64,000 nucleotides of DNA from an uncultured Haliea sp. (GTDB taxonomy: Bacteria; Pseudomonadota; Gammaproteobacteria; Pseudomonadales; Halieaceae), in contig CAMYIZ010000041.1 in assembly GCA_947258585.1 (NCBI GenBank), forward strand, positions 1 to 64,000. The letters are read 5' to 3'. This document shows, piece by piece, positions 10,431-18,912 of this stretch. The position numbers and the translations under genes are program-made. The notes beneath the pieces are model-generated. The model saw only the letters and a list, made by a program, of their open reading frames with translations, was not told the DNA's origin and ran no database searches. Every line of letters starts with the position of its first letter. The first letter of the stretch is position 1.

Positions 10431-11048
10431 ATGATCCCGCAGCTGCCTGTCGACATTGACGAGATCAAGGGATTCCTGTTGCCCGCGGAAGCGGAAGCGC
10501 TGTATCGCTGGGCACTGGCGGGGAGTGCGCGAGGACCGGTGCTGGAGATTGGCAGCTACTGCGGCAAGTCGACAATCTACCTGGGCCTGGCCGCCCGCCA
10601 GCACGAGGGTACCGTTTTCGCCCTGGACCACCATCGCGGCTCCGAGGAGCACCAGCGCGGGGAGATGTTCCACGACCCGGCGCTGTACGACGGCGAACTG
10701 GCGCTCGTGGATACCTTTCGCGAGTTTCGCCGCAATATCGCGCGCGCCGGTCTGGACGACGTCGTGGTGCCTGTCGTAGCGGGTTCCGCCGCGGCGGCGC
10801 GACACTGGCAGACGCCGCTGGCGATGCTGTTTATCGATGGCGGCCACAGCCTGGATGCAGCGTTGACGGATTACCGCTGCTGGGCCGGACATCTGCAGCG
10901 CGACGGGATTCTCGCCATTCACGACGTCTACCTGGATGCCGCTGCCGGTGGCCAGGCCCCCCGGGCCATTCATCGGCTGGCGCTGCAATCGGGGCTGTTT
11001 ACCCACTGTGAGCAGGTCGACAGCCTGGCCATACTGCGCCGGCTTTGA
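10431..11048 (+). CDS. Class I SAM-dependent methyltransferase
   Basis: A 205-residue Methyltransf_24-type enzyme. The SAM-binding motif I is VLEIGSYCGKST at about residues 36-47, ALDHH ends the second strand, and the acidic post-motif LFIDGGHSLDAALTDY lies near 126-141, followed by GILAIHDVY. Such enzymes methylate sugars or other small acceptors; the DGGH segment is often a metal site in cephalosporin-hydroxylase/macrocin-type O-methyltransferases. It starts 34 bases after tolC with no strong ribosome site and converges on the toroid-protein gene with 6 bases between the stops. It may belong with the glycosyltransferase cassette next door. Confidence 0.8.
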   Translation: MIPQLPVDIDEIKGFLLPAEAEALYRWALAGSARGPVLEIGSYCGKSTIYLGLAARQHEGTVFALDHHRGSEEHQRGEMFHDPALYDGELALVDTFREFRRNIARAGLDDVVVPVVAGSAAAARHWQTPLAMLFIDGGHSLDAALTDYRCWAGHLQRDGILAIHDVYLDAAAGGQAPRAIHRLALQSGLFTHCEQVDSLAILRRL

Positions 11049-11054
11049 AGTCGG

Positions 11055-12134
11055 CTACTGGTCCCGGCGCAGGCGCTCGCCCGCTGCCACAGGTGGCGAC
11101 TGCAGCAGCTCAACCCGGGTGAACAGGTCTGCGGCAGCGGTGTAACCGGTCAGCGCATCCGCGGCCAGCAGGATGGCCGCGGCCGTCCAGGTGGGCTGCT
11201 CCTCCGGCCACAGCAGATCTTCCGCGAACTGATAGCCGGTCCAGTAGGCGCCGTCATCGGTGCGCCACTGGTGCAACCAGCTGTAGAGCTCCACCGCCCG
11301 CGCATGATCGCCCGCCGCCAACAGCGCCATCACCAGCTCACAGGACTCCGCCACCGTGACCCAGGGTTCATCGGCCACGCAGCGACAGCCGAGGCCGCTG
11401 TGCACGAACTCGTCCCAGCGCGCTGCGAGGCGAGCCCTGGCCGCGGCGCCCTGGATGGCGCCACTGAGTACCGGGTAGAACCAGTCCATGGAAAAGCGCG
11501 CCTTGCTCTCCCAGCTGCGGTCAAAGCGCTCCGGCCGGGAACGCAGGGCAGTGCCGAGGCTGGTGCGGGCCAGGTACCAGTGCGGCCGCTCCTCGCCCAG
11601 GGTCAGGGCAATATTGCAGGCGCACTCCAGGCTTTTGTAGATCGAGCTGCAGCCGGTCACCAGTGCATCGCGCAAGGGCGCACCGGCGGTATCGACCGCC
11701 CAGTCTATCTCACCGTGGGAGCTCTGCAGGCGCAGTACAAAGCCAATCGCGCCGTCCACCACCGGCCACATTTCGCGGAGGAAACCGCTGTCGCCGGTGA
11801 TCAGGTAGTGGTGCCAGACACCGGTGGCGACGTAGGCGACGAAATTGCTCTCCCGACGGTGATTGTTGTCCACGATGTCGCCCCGGTAGGACGCCCACCA
11901 ACTGCCGTCAGGCAACTGCAGGCCGGCGAGCCAGCGATAGGCGCGCACCGCAGCCGCGTGCTCGCCGCCGATGGACAGGCCCATGGCCGCCTCGACATGA
12001 TCCCAGGGATCGGTGTAGCCGCCCGCGAACCAGGGGATCTCGCCGCTGGCTTTCTGGCTTGCCAGCAGGAAATCCACGGTCGGTCGCAGAAACTCCTGCG
12101 GGAACAGGCCGCGGCTTAGATAGAGCCCACTCAC
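11055..12134 (-). CDS. Alpha/alpha-toroid (prenyltransferase/glycosidase-like) protein
   Basis: A 359-residue soluble protein made of helical hairpin repeats. Several repeats carry a tryptophan-aromatic turn like the QW motif of terpene cyclases and prenyltransferases: AYRWLAGLQLPDGSWW near residue 66 and LYSWLHQWRTDDGAYWTGY near 280. Such proteins are usually annotated as prenyltransferase, but the DxDD motif of squalene-hopene cyclases is absent, and a six-hairpin glycosidase-like fold is equally possible. The start codon overlaps the stop of the upstream methyltransferase (ATGA), which overlaps the glycosyltransferase, so all three are probably translationally coupled and work on one glycoconjugate. 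Function unknown. Confidence 0.75.
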   Translation of the reverse strand: MSGLYLSRGLFPQEFLRPTVDFLLASQKASGEIPWFAGGYTDPWDHVEAAMGLSIGGEHAAAVRAYRWLAGLQLPDGSWWASYRGDIVDNNHRRESNFVAYVATGVWHHYLITGDSGFLREMWPVVDGAIGFVLRLQSSHGEIDWAVDTAGAPLRDALVTGCSSIYKSLECACNIALTLGEERPHWYLARTSLGTALRSRPERFDRSWESKARFSMDWFYPVLSGAIQGAAARARLAARWDEFVHSGLGCRCVADEPWVTVAESCELVMALLAAGDHARAVELYSWLHQWRTDDGAYWTGYQFAEDLLWPEEQPTWTAAAILLAADALTGYTAAADLFTRVELLQSPPVAAGERLRRDQ

Positions 12135-12847
12135 TGGCTATCCTCGCCGCGGAAATACAATACCACGCTCTTGCCCATGAACGGGTTCAGCCACTTTTCC
12201 AGGGTACGGGTCAACCACGGTGCCTGCAGCAGGTCCCAGACCAGCAGCTTGTGATACTGGCGCACCAGCCAGTGCTGCTCACCTTCCCGCCAGAACAGAC
12301 AGCGCAGCCACCAGTAAGGACCGTGCAGGGCATGCGCGCCGTGGCGGTAAAAACCGACGAAACCCCGCCGCTCGATCTCCGCCCACAGCCGGTCGGCACG
12401 AAATATCCGCAGGTGACCGCCCGGGGTCTGGTGGTAGCGCTTGCTGAGAGCCCAGCACAGGCGCTCGGGCCAGCGCCTCGGCACGCTAATGCAGAGCAGG
12501 CCGGCGGGCTTGAGAACGCGGCGGATTTCTCCCAGCGCGGCGCGATAGTCGGGAATGTGCTCCAGTACCTCGGAGCAGATCACCTTGTCAAAGCTGGCGT
12601 CGGCAAAAGGCAGGGACAGCGCCGACGCCTCCACAAGATCCAGTTGCTTGCGCTCGTTGCCCGCCTCCTCGAACCCGGTAAACCGCTCCCGCGCCGTGCG
12701 CAAGTCCGCGGCCGAGAGATCGACGCCAACCGCGTGCACATCGCCCAGAGCATAGGCGGAGATCACGTGTCGGCCCTCACCGCAGCCCAGGTCCAGGACC
12801 CGCTCTCCCGATCCCAGGGGAAAATAGCGGAAATCAACCGTTTGCAT
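12131..12847 (-). CDS. Class I SAM-dependent methyltransferase (Methyltransf_11 type)
   Basis: A 238-residue cytosolic methyltransferase. Motif I is VLDLGCGEGRHV at about residues 17-28, followed by GVDLSAADL, then LPFADASFDKVICSEVLEHI and the typical RVLKPAGLLCISVP. The C-terminal half is rich in Trp and Arg (GPYWWLRCLFWREGEQHW), suggesting a membrane-near or lipid-like acceptor. I chose the ATG at 12847 because the fold begins there; it overlaps the end of the glycosyltransferase by 14 bases. Open frame continues further upstream but only as antisense-like low-complexity sequence. Its end overlaps the toroid-protein start by 4 bases. Confidence 0.85.
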   Translation of the reverse strand: MQTVDFRYFPLGSGERVLDLGCGEGRHVISAYALGDVHAVGVDLSAADLRTARERFTGFEEAGNERKQLDLVEASALSLPFADASFDKVICSEVLEHIPDYRAALGEIRRVLKPAGLLCISVPRRWPERLCWALSKRYHQTPGGHLRIFRADRLWAEIERRGFVGFYRHGAHALHGPYWWLRCLFWREGEQHWLVRQYHKLLVWDLLQAPWLTRTLEKWLNPFMGKSVVLYFRGEDSQ

Positions 12848-14129
12848 CGGCGATGACCGTGCGGTAGTAGTCTTCCATGTCCCGGGCGCATACCTGCCAG
12901 CTGAAGTGGTCGAGGATGCGCTGGCGGCCGGCAAGGCCCAGCTGGGACCGTTGCTGCGGATTCTGCAACAGGGATTCGATGGCCTGCTCCAGGGCGCCGG
13001 CGTCGCGAACCGGCACAATGATACCCGCCTCACCCACCACTTCCGGCAACGCACCGCCGTTGGTGGAAATCACCGGCACCCCGCAGGCCATGGCCTCGCC
13101 GGCGGGTAGACCAAACCCCTCATAGATAGAGGGCACCACGGCGATACTGGCCTCGGCGTAGTAGCGCACCATCTCGGCCGTGGCTATGCCGCTGACAAAG
13201 CGAATATTCGCCTCGATCCCAAGGCGTTTTATCAGGCGCTCGGTACGCCCACCGGGCTGGAGCTTGCTGACTACCAGCAGCTCCAGCTGCGGGTGCCGGG
13301 GCAACAGGCGGGCGAAGGCCTGTAACAGGTAGCGCAGTCCCTTCAGCGGTGCATCGGCCGAGGCTGTAGCCATGATTCGCAGGGGAATGCGCTCCACCCC
13401 GGACAGCGGGCGGAACTCCCCGGTGTCGATCCCGTTGTGAACCAGCGCGATCCCCGCCGGTTGCAGACCGAAGTCGCGGGCGATGTCCTGCCGCGAGTAG
13501 TCCGAGACCGTAACCACGTGGCGCAGCTGCTTGATGACCTTCCTCTGCATGCCGAGGAAGGAGTGCCAGCGGCGAATCATGAGCCGCTGGTACCAGCGCG
13601 GCGCGGCGCTGAGGGCGATCCGCAGGTCGCTGGTGATCGGGTGGTGTACCGTGGTGACCAGCGGCAGCCCCATGGCCTGCAACTGCACCATGCCGTAACT
13701 GAGGCTCTGGTTGTCGTGGATCAGGTCATAGTCCCCGCGGTGTCGGCGCAGGTAGCGGACCGCCCGGCGGCCGAAGGTACAGGGCTCGGCGAAGCCTCCG
13801 GTCAGCTTGCTGGTCCATTCTATGATGTTGCTCAGGGAGCGCAGGTGATGCGGGCGCAATGAGCGCAGCCCGTTCTCGTACAGGTCCAGGCTTGGCAGCT
13901 TGATGAGCCTGACCCGGGGATCGACCTCCGGATAGGGCGGTCCGGAGATCACATCCACCGCGTGGCCGGCATCCACCAGTGCCCTGCTCAGGTACTTGAT
14001 GTAGACGCCCTGCCCGCCGGCATGCGGCTTGCTCCGATAGCCCAGCAACGCAATGCGCAGCGGGCGCCCTGTCGACGCCGGCGCCGCGGGGGAGGCCTCC
14101 ACCATCGCGCTGGGAGCTGAAGCGCTCAC
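12834..14129 (-). CDS. Glycosyltransferase family 4 protein
   Basis: A 431-residue GT-B retaining glycosyltransferase transferring a sugar from an activated donor. The N-terminal acceptor domain has the glycine loop KPHAGGQGVYIKYLSRAL (about residues 34-51). The donor domain has VHNGIDTGEF, a KGLRYLLQAF helix, and the GT4 E-x7-E motif in SIYEGFGLPAGEAMACG. The first 20 residues are Ala/Ser/Pro-rich and poorly conserved, so a later start is possible. It heads a three-gene overlapping operon and diverges from rfbA, which makes dTDP-sugar. A role in rhamnose-containing surface glycan assembly is therefore plausible but unproved. Confidence 0.9.
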   Translation of the reverse strand: MSASAPSAMVEASPAAPASTGRPLRIALLGYRSKPHAGGQGVYIKYLSRALVDAGHAVDVISGPPYPEVDPRVRLIKLPSLDLYENGLRSLRPHHLRSLSNIIEWTSKLTGGFAEPCTFGRRAVRYLRRHRGDYDLIHDNQSLSYGMVQLQAMGLPLVTTVHHPITSDLRIALSAAPRWYQRLMIRRWHSFLGMQRKVIKQLRHVVTVSDYSRQDIARDFGLQPAGIALVHNGIDTGEFRPLSGVERIPLRIMATASADAPLKGLRYLLQAFARLLPRHPQLELLVVSKLQPGGRTERLIKRLGIEANIRFVSGIATAEMVRYYAEASIAVVPSIYEGFGLPAGEAMACGVPVISTNGGALPEVVGEAGIIVPVRDAGALEQAIESLLQNPQQRSQLGLAGRQRILDHFSWQVCARDMEDYYRTVIADANG

Positions 14130-14328
14130 TGCTGTATCCAGATGCCTGATAGCGGCGTCCCTTTGTTGATGACCGGGTGAGGAAACGGGCGAGGCGCTCG
14201 CAAGGTAGACAAATGCGCAATACCCAAGCCGCGAATTCTAGCAGCCAACTGCGCCACGGCACCAGTCCTGGAACCGGTCAGTACAGGCCAATGCCCGCCG
14301 CTTATCGTAATTTGCCCGCCTTTTCCCG

Positions 14329-14334
14329 TATAAT
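14329..14334 (+). promoter_or_regulatory. Probable sigma-70 -10 element of rfbA
   Basis: A perfect TATAAT at this position lies 28 bases before the rfbA start codon. No convincing -35 is present at 16-18 bases, so activity is uncertain. The 233-base gap also has to contain the divergent glycosyltransferase promoter. Confidence 0.5.
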
Positions 14335-14362
14335 CGCCGCTTTTCCTCCAGCCGGAGCCGGT

Positions 14363-15268
14363 ATGGCCGCAACCAATTACAAGGGCATCATTCTCGCCGG
14401 CGGCTCGGGTACCCGGCTACACCCGCTGACCAGCACGGTCAGCAAGCAGCTGATGCCGGTGTACGACAAGCCGATGATCTACTACCCACTGGCCACCCTG
14501 ATGCTGGCGGGTATCCGCGACGTCCTGGTGATCACCACACCCCGCGACCAGGCGGCTTTCGCGGACCTTCTGGGTGATGGCAACCGCTGGGGTATCAACA
14601 TCAGCTACACGGTGCAGCCCAGCCCGGATGGTCTCGCCCAGGCGTTCCTGCTGGGCGCCGGCTTTATTGGCCAGAATCCGGTGGCCCTGGTACTGGGCGA
14701 CAACATCTTCTATGGCGGCGGCTTCACCCAGAGCCTGCGCAACGCCGCCGGGCGGGACCGCGGCGCTTCGGTATTCGCCTACTACGTGCAGGATCCCGAG
14801 CGCTACGGGGTCGTCAGCTTCGACGGTGCGGGGGTCGCGGTCGACATCGAGGAGAAGCCGGCCCGTCCCAGATCCCACTACGCGGTGACCGGCCTGTATT
14901 TCTACGACAACGATGTCATCGACATCGCCCGCAGTATTCGCCCTTCCGCCCGCGGCGAACTGGAAATCACCGACGTCAACAACGCCTACCTGGCCCGCGG
15001 CGACCTGCGGGTGGAGGTGATGAGCCGAGGTACCGCGTGGCTGGATACCGGGACCCACAACTCGCTGCTGGATGCCGCCAACTTCATCCGCGTGGTGGAA
15101 GAGCGGCAGGGTCTCAAGATCGCCTGCCCGGAAGAGGTGGCTTTTCGCATGGGTTACATAGACGCCGACCAGCTGTTGGCGCTGGCGGCTCCGCTGGAGA
15201 AAAGCGGCTATGGCCTCTACCTGCGACAGTTGCTGGAACAGGACGGGGTATTGAGCAATGACCTTTGA
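14363..15268 (+). CDS. rfbA: Glucose-1-phosphate thymidylyltransferase
   Basis: Makes dTDP-glucose from dTTP and glucose 1-phosphate, the first step of dTDP-L-rhamnose synthesis. The 301-residue protein opens with [16 protein letters not shown] (residues 8-23) and [17 protein letters not shown], the nucleotidyltransferase signature. LGDNIFYG follows, and [17 protein letters not shown] carries the usual late aspartate. I chose the ATG at 14363 because GGAG lies 7 bases upstream and the conserved fold begins there; upstream frame is open to 14177 but not conserved. It overlaps rfbC by 11 bases. Confidence 0.96.
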   Translation: MAATNYKGIILAGGSGTRLHPLTSTVSKQLMPVYDKPMIYYPLATLMLAGIRDVLVITTPRDQAAFADLLGDGNRWGINISYTVQPSPDGLAQAFLLGAGFIGQNPVALVLGDNIFYGGGFTQSLRNAAGRDRGASVFAYYVQDPERYGVVSFDGAGVAVDIEEKPARPRSHYAVTGLYFYDNDVIDIARSIRPSARGELEITDVNNAYLARGDLRVEVMSRGTAWLDTGTHNSLLDAANFIRVVEERQGLKIACPEEVAFRMGYIDADQLLALAAPLEKSGYGLYLRQLLEQDGVLSNDL

Positions 15269-15806
15269 GCCCACCCCCCTGGAGGGGCTTTACCTGTTGC
15301 AACCGAAGGTTTTCGGCGACGAGCGGGGCTTTTTCCTGGAAAGCTGGAACGCGGAGACTTTTCGCGCGGCGGGCTTTGACCTGGACTTCGTGCAGGACAA
15401 CCACAGCCGCTCTGCCCGCGGCATCCTGCGCGGCCTGCACTTCCAGACCCAGCACCCCCAGGGCAAGCTGGTGCGGGTCACTTCCGGCGCCGTGTTCGAT
15501 GTCGCGGTGGACCTGCGCCGCTCCTCCTCGACCCTGGGCCAGTGGTACGGGGTTGAGCTCAGCGCCGCAAACCACCGGATGCTGTGGGTGCCGCCGGGCT
15601 TCGCCCACGGATTCTACGTCCTCACCGAGAACGCCGATTTCCAGTACAAGTGCAGCGACTACTATCACCCTGCCAGCGAAGTATCCCTGGCCTGGGACGA
15701 TCCAACGGTGAATATTGCCTGGCCCCTGCCTGCGGGTGAACAGCCGCGCCTGTCGGCCAAGGACGCTGCCGGGCTGGCCTGGGCGGACCTGCCCCTGTTC
15801 GACTGA
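15258..15806 (+). CDS. rfbC: dTDP-4-dehydrorhamnose 3,5-epimerase
   Basis: A 182-residue cupin enzyme, epimerising dTDP-4-keto-6-deoxyglucose at C3 and C5. Signatures: [30 protein letters not shown] with the catalytic histidine and arginines, [18 protein letters not shown] with the conserved lysine and aspartate, and [13 protein letters not shown]. It overlaps the end of rfbA by 11 bases, so the two are translationally coupled. The partner genes rfbB and rfbD lie about 2-4 kb further on, on the opposite strand. Confidence 0.95.
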   Translation: MTFEPTPLEGLYLLQPKVFGDERGFFLESWNAETFRAAGFDLDFVQDNHSRSARGILRGLHFQTQHPQGKLVRVTSGAVFDVAVDLRRSSSTLGQWYGVELSAANHRMLWVPPGFAHGFYVLTENADFQYKCSDYYHPASEVSLAWDDPTVNIAWPLPAGEQPRLSAKDAAGLAWADLPLFD

Positions 15807-15851
15807 CACCCCGACACCGACTCACCAGACTCGCATAAAAAAGGAGAAACC

Positions 15852-16628
15852 ATGGCCAGGGATTATTTCCAGCTACAGGACAAGATCGCGCTGATAACCG
15901 GCGCCTCCAGCGGACTCGGCGCCCACTTTGCCGGCGTACTGGCGGAAGCGGGGGCAACAGTGGTGCTGGCGGCGCGGCGCAGCGACAAGCTCGCCGAGCA
16001 GGTAGCCGCGATAGAGCACAGCGGTGGCGCGGCCTCGGCGGTGTCCATGGACGTGACCGACCCCGACAGCGTGGACAGGGCGTTCACCCGGGTCGCGGAG
16101 GATATCGGCAATATCGACATCCTGGTCAACAATGCGGGAGTGGCCGACGACCCGATCAGGTTCCTGGATACGGGTGAGGAAGAGTGGCAGCGGATCGTCG
16201 AGACCAATCTCAACGGCGCCTGGCGGGTCGCCCGCGCCGGCGCCCGGCACATGGCCGCGGCGGGGGTTGCGGGCAGCATTGTCAATATCGCCTCGGTGTA
16301 CGGCCTGCGTACCGGGGCCATGAAAGTCGCCTACAACGTGTCCAAGGCCGGTGTCGTGCAGCTCACCAAATCCATGGCCGTAGAGCTCTGCCGCGAGCAG
16401 ATCCGGGTCAATGCCCTGTGCCCGGGCTGGTTCCTGACCGACCTCAACCGGGAGTACTTTGAGTCGGAGAGAGGAGAGCGCTATATCCGCACCATCCCGG
16501 CACGCCGGATGGGACTGATGGAAGACCTGACCGCGCCATTGCTGCTGCTGGCGAGCAATGCGGCCGGCGGCTACATGACCGGGAGCGCGCTCACGGTAGA
16601 CGGCGGCATCGCCGAATCACCGGTCTGA
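15852..16628 (+). CDS. SDR family oxidoreductase
   Basis: A 258-residue classical short-chain dehydrogenase/reductase. It has the cofactor loop TGASSGLGAHF near residue 17, NNAGVAD, the catalytic serine in NIASVYG and the YNVSKAG (YxxxK) motif. The C-terminal GSALTVDGG is the usual end of this family. AARR after the second strand favours NADP. The substrate is unknown; glucose/3-ketoacyl-type SDRs look like this. It sits 45 bases after rfbC with a strong AAAGGAG ribosome site, so may be cotranscribed with rfbAC although no rhamnose step needs it. It converges on the antiporter gene. Confidence 0.88.
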   Translation: MARDYFQLQDKIALITGASSGLGAHFAGVLAEAGATVVLAARRSDKLAEQVAAIEHSGGAASAVSMDVTDPDSVDRAFTRVAEDIGNIDILVNNAGVADDPIRFLDTGEEEWQRIVETNLNGAWRVARAGARHMAAAGVAGSIVNIASVYGLRTGAMKVAYNVSKAGVVQLTKSMAVELCREQIRVNALCPGWFLTDLNREYFESERGERYIRTIPARRMGLMEDLTAPLLLLASNAAGGYMTGSALTVDGGIAESPV

Positions 16629-16646
16629 GCTGTCCCGCCAGGAGAT

Positions 16647-17816
16647 TCACTCGGCGAGGGTGCCCAGACGGCGCTCCGCCCGCAAGGACCAGCGCACGGC
16701 CAGTGGACCGAGCAGCTCGAACACCACCGTGGATGCGAGCACGATAGTAAGCAACAGATCGCTGGAGTCCGGCAGGGCGGCACTGGCGGTAAGTGCCATG
16801 GCCACAGCCACACCGGCCTGGGGCAGCATGGCAAAGCCGGTTCTGGCCCCCTCCGCAGGCTTGCCCAGGGCCGCGCCGGTCAGGTATCCACCGATGACTT
16901 TGCCGACTGTGCGCAGGCAAAAATACGCGAACCCGACCACCCCGCCCGCCAGCAAGGCGGACGTGTCCAGCGATGCGCCCGCCAGGATAAAAAACAGCAG
17001 CAGAAAAGGCCACTCGATTCCCTCAATGGCGCGGAAAGGGCGATTGTGGTGTTTCGCCAGGTTCGTGACCGTTGCCCCCATTACCACTGCGGCCAGCAGA
17101 TAGGAAACCTGTAGCGTCATCGCCAGGCCGGCGCAGAGGAATACCAGGCCCAGGGCCTCGACCAGGATTGGCTCGCCTTTCTGTATACGGCCGGTGAGGA
17201 AGGCCATGGGCAGTCCGATGCCAAAGCCCAGGGCAACTGCGCCGCCGATCTCCCACAGGCTTGCCAGCAAGGAGGCATCCGCCGCGCCGCTGCCCAGGCC
17301 GGTTGCCAGCACCATGCACAAACTGAATATGATAAGCCCCCAGGCATCATCGACCGCAACAATACCCAGCAGCCTGCGCCCGAATCGGGAGTGATCAGAC
17401 CCCTCTTCAATCACGACATCAGCGGTCGCGGCCGGGTCGGTGGCGGTAGCAATGGCGGCCAGCAGCAGCGCCAGCGCCAGGCCCTCGCCCAGTGCGAGCA
17501 GGCCGGCGAAAACGACCGTGAAGGTTCCAGCGGCGACTCCGAGGGACAGCACAAGAATTTCCTTGCCCTGCTCGCGAAAGAGCCGGCTGTTCATGGAGCC
17601 CCCGATAAGAAAGCCGAGCATGGTGAGCGCAATGTCCGAGATCATCGGGAACCAAACCTGGCGCGCCTCGGGGAAGACGTCCAGCGCCGAAGGACCCATG
17701 AGGATCCCGGCCAGAATGAGCAGGGTCACGCGGGGCAGGGCGGTTTTCAGGCACAGCAGGTGGACGCCCAGTCCGATGAGGAAAAAGGCGGCGAGCATCA
17801 GAAAGGTATAGCCCAT
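16647..17816 (-). CDS. Cation:proton antiporter (CPA2-like)
   Basis: A 389-residue inner-membrane protein with about 12 hydrophobic helices matching Na+/H+ exchanger domains (KefB/NapA-like). Helix texts such as LMLAAFFLIGLGVHLL and LLLAAIATATDPAATADVV (a DPAA turn at the transport site) are characteristic. No C-terminal TrkA-N nucleotide-binding domain follows, so it is not a glutathione-gated KefB/KefC. I used the ATG at 17816, with GGCAGGA upstream; the open frame extends to 18011 but into rfbB in another frame. It lies 28 bases after rfbB on the same strand and may be read through from it. Confidence 0.88.
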   Translation of the reverse strand: MGYTFLMLAAFFLIGLGVHLLCLKTALPRVTLLILAGILMGPSALDVFPEARQVWFPMISDIALTMLGFLIGGSMNSRLFREQGKEILVLSLGVAAGTFTVVFAGLLALGEGLALALLLAAIATATDPAATADVVIEEGSDHSRFGRRLLGIVAVDDAWGLIIFSLCMVLATGLGSGAADASLLASLWEIGGAVALGFGIGLPMAFLTGRIQKGEPILVEALGLVFLCAGLAMTLQVSYLLAAVVMGATVTNLAKHHNRPFRAIEGIEWPFLLLFFILAGASLDTSALLAGGVVGFAYFCLRTVGKVIGGYLTGAALGKPAEGARTGFAMLPQAGVAVAMALTASAALPDSSDLLLTIVLASTVVFELLGPLAVRWSLRAERRLGTLAE

Positions 17817-17844
17817 CACAGTCCTGCCCTGATCTACCTGCTGG

Positions 17845-18912
17845 CTAACGATGCAGCAATGGCCGCCACCAGTTTTCGTTGGCCAGGTACCAGTCGATGG
17901 TGCGACGAATACCAGACTCGAAGGTCTCGACCGGGGCGTAACCCAGTTCCCGGCTGATCTTGCCCGCATCGATGGCGTAGCGCCAGTCGTGGCCGGCCCG
18001 GTCCTCGACAAAGCGGATCAGGTCGCGGGCACTGCCACCGCTGGCGGCGGGCGCCCGGGGAAAGCGCTCGGCAAGGGCTGCGTCCGTACGGAAACGACCA
18101 TCCAACTCGTCGCACAGCAGTTCGACAATCGCCAGGTTGCGCCACTCGTTGTTGCCGCCGATATTGTAGCTCTCCCCGACCACCCCATCCCGCAGCACAA
18201 GATCAATGCCCCGGCAGTGATCCTCCACGTAGAGCCAGTCGCGGATGTTGCTGCCGTCGCCATAGACCGGCAGCGGCAGCCCGCGCAGGATATTGGTCAG
18301 GCACAGGGGGATCAGCTTCTCGGGAAAGTGATAGGGCCCGTAGTTGTTGGAACAGTTGCTGGTGGTGACCTGCAGCCCGTAGGTGTGGTGGTAGGCGCGC
18401 ACCAGGTGGTCGGAAGCCGCCTTGCTCGCGGAGTAGGGTGAGTTGGGCTGGTACTGCTGGGCCTCGTGGAACCCAGGATCCACCGGCGCCAGGGAGCCGT
18501 AGACCTCGTCGGTGGATACATGATGGAAACGGTGGGCCAGAGGCTGCGCGCCGCCCAGCCAGTACTCCCGCGCCGCCTTGAGCAGACTGTGGGTACCCAC
18601 AATATTGGTTTCGATAAAAGCGTCGGGGCCGGCGATGGACCGGTCCACATGGCTCTCCGCGGCGAAATGCACCAGGGTATCCACGGCGTGCTCCCGCAGC
18701 AGCGAGAGTACCTGCGGATAATCGCAGATATCGGTATGCGCGAAGTGAAATCCGGGGGAGCCTTCCAGCCCGGCGAGATTCGCGCGATTGCCGGCGTAGG
18801 TGAGCGCATCCAGCGCCACAATGCGGTCATCCGGATGGCGCTGGCGCCAGTAGTGGACAAAGTTGGCGCCGATAAAGCCGGCGGCGCCGGTCACCAGCAG
18901 TGATCTAGCCAT
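17845..18912 (-). CDS. rfbB: dTDP-glucose 4,6-dehydratase
   Basis: Converts dTDP-glucose to dTDP-4-keto-6-deoxyglucose with bound NAD. The 355-residue extended SDR begins MARSLLVTGAAGFIGANFV (Rossmann GxxGxxG). HVSTDEVYGSL carries the catalytic TDE, YSASKAASDHLV the YxxxK motif, and SNCSNNYGPYHFPEKLIPL the substrate region. The ATG at 18912 overlaps the rfbD stop by 8 bases; a longer frame to 19245 lies inside rfbD and is not used. Operon order is rfbD then rfbB, opposite to rfbAC. Confidence 0.96.
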   Translation of the reverse strand: MARSLLVTGAAGFIGANFVHYWRQRHPDDRIVALDALTYAGNRANLAGLEGSPGFHFAHTDICDYPQVLSLLREHAVDTLVHFAAESHVDRSIAGPDAFIETNIVGTHSLLKAAREYWLGGAQPLAHRFHHVSTDEVYGSLAPVDPGFHEAQQYQPNSPYSASKAASDHLVRAYHHTYGLQVTTSNCSNNYGPYHFPEKLIPLCLTNILRGLPLPVYGDGSNIRDWLYVEDHCRGIDLVLRDGVVGESYNIGGNNEWRNLAIVELLCDELDGRFRTDAALAERFPRAPAASGGSARDLIRFVEDRAGHDWRYAIDAGKISRELGYAPVETFESGIRRTIDWYLANENWWRPLLHR

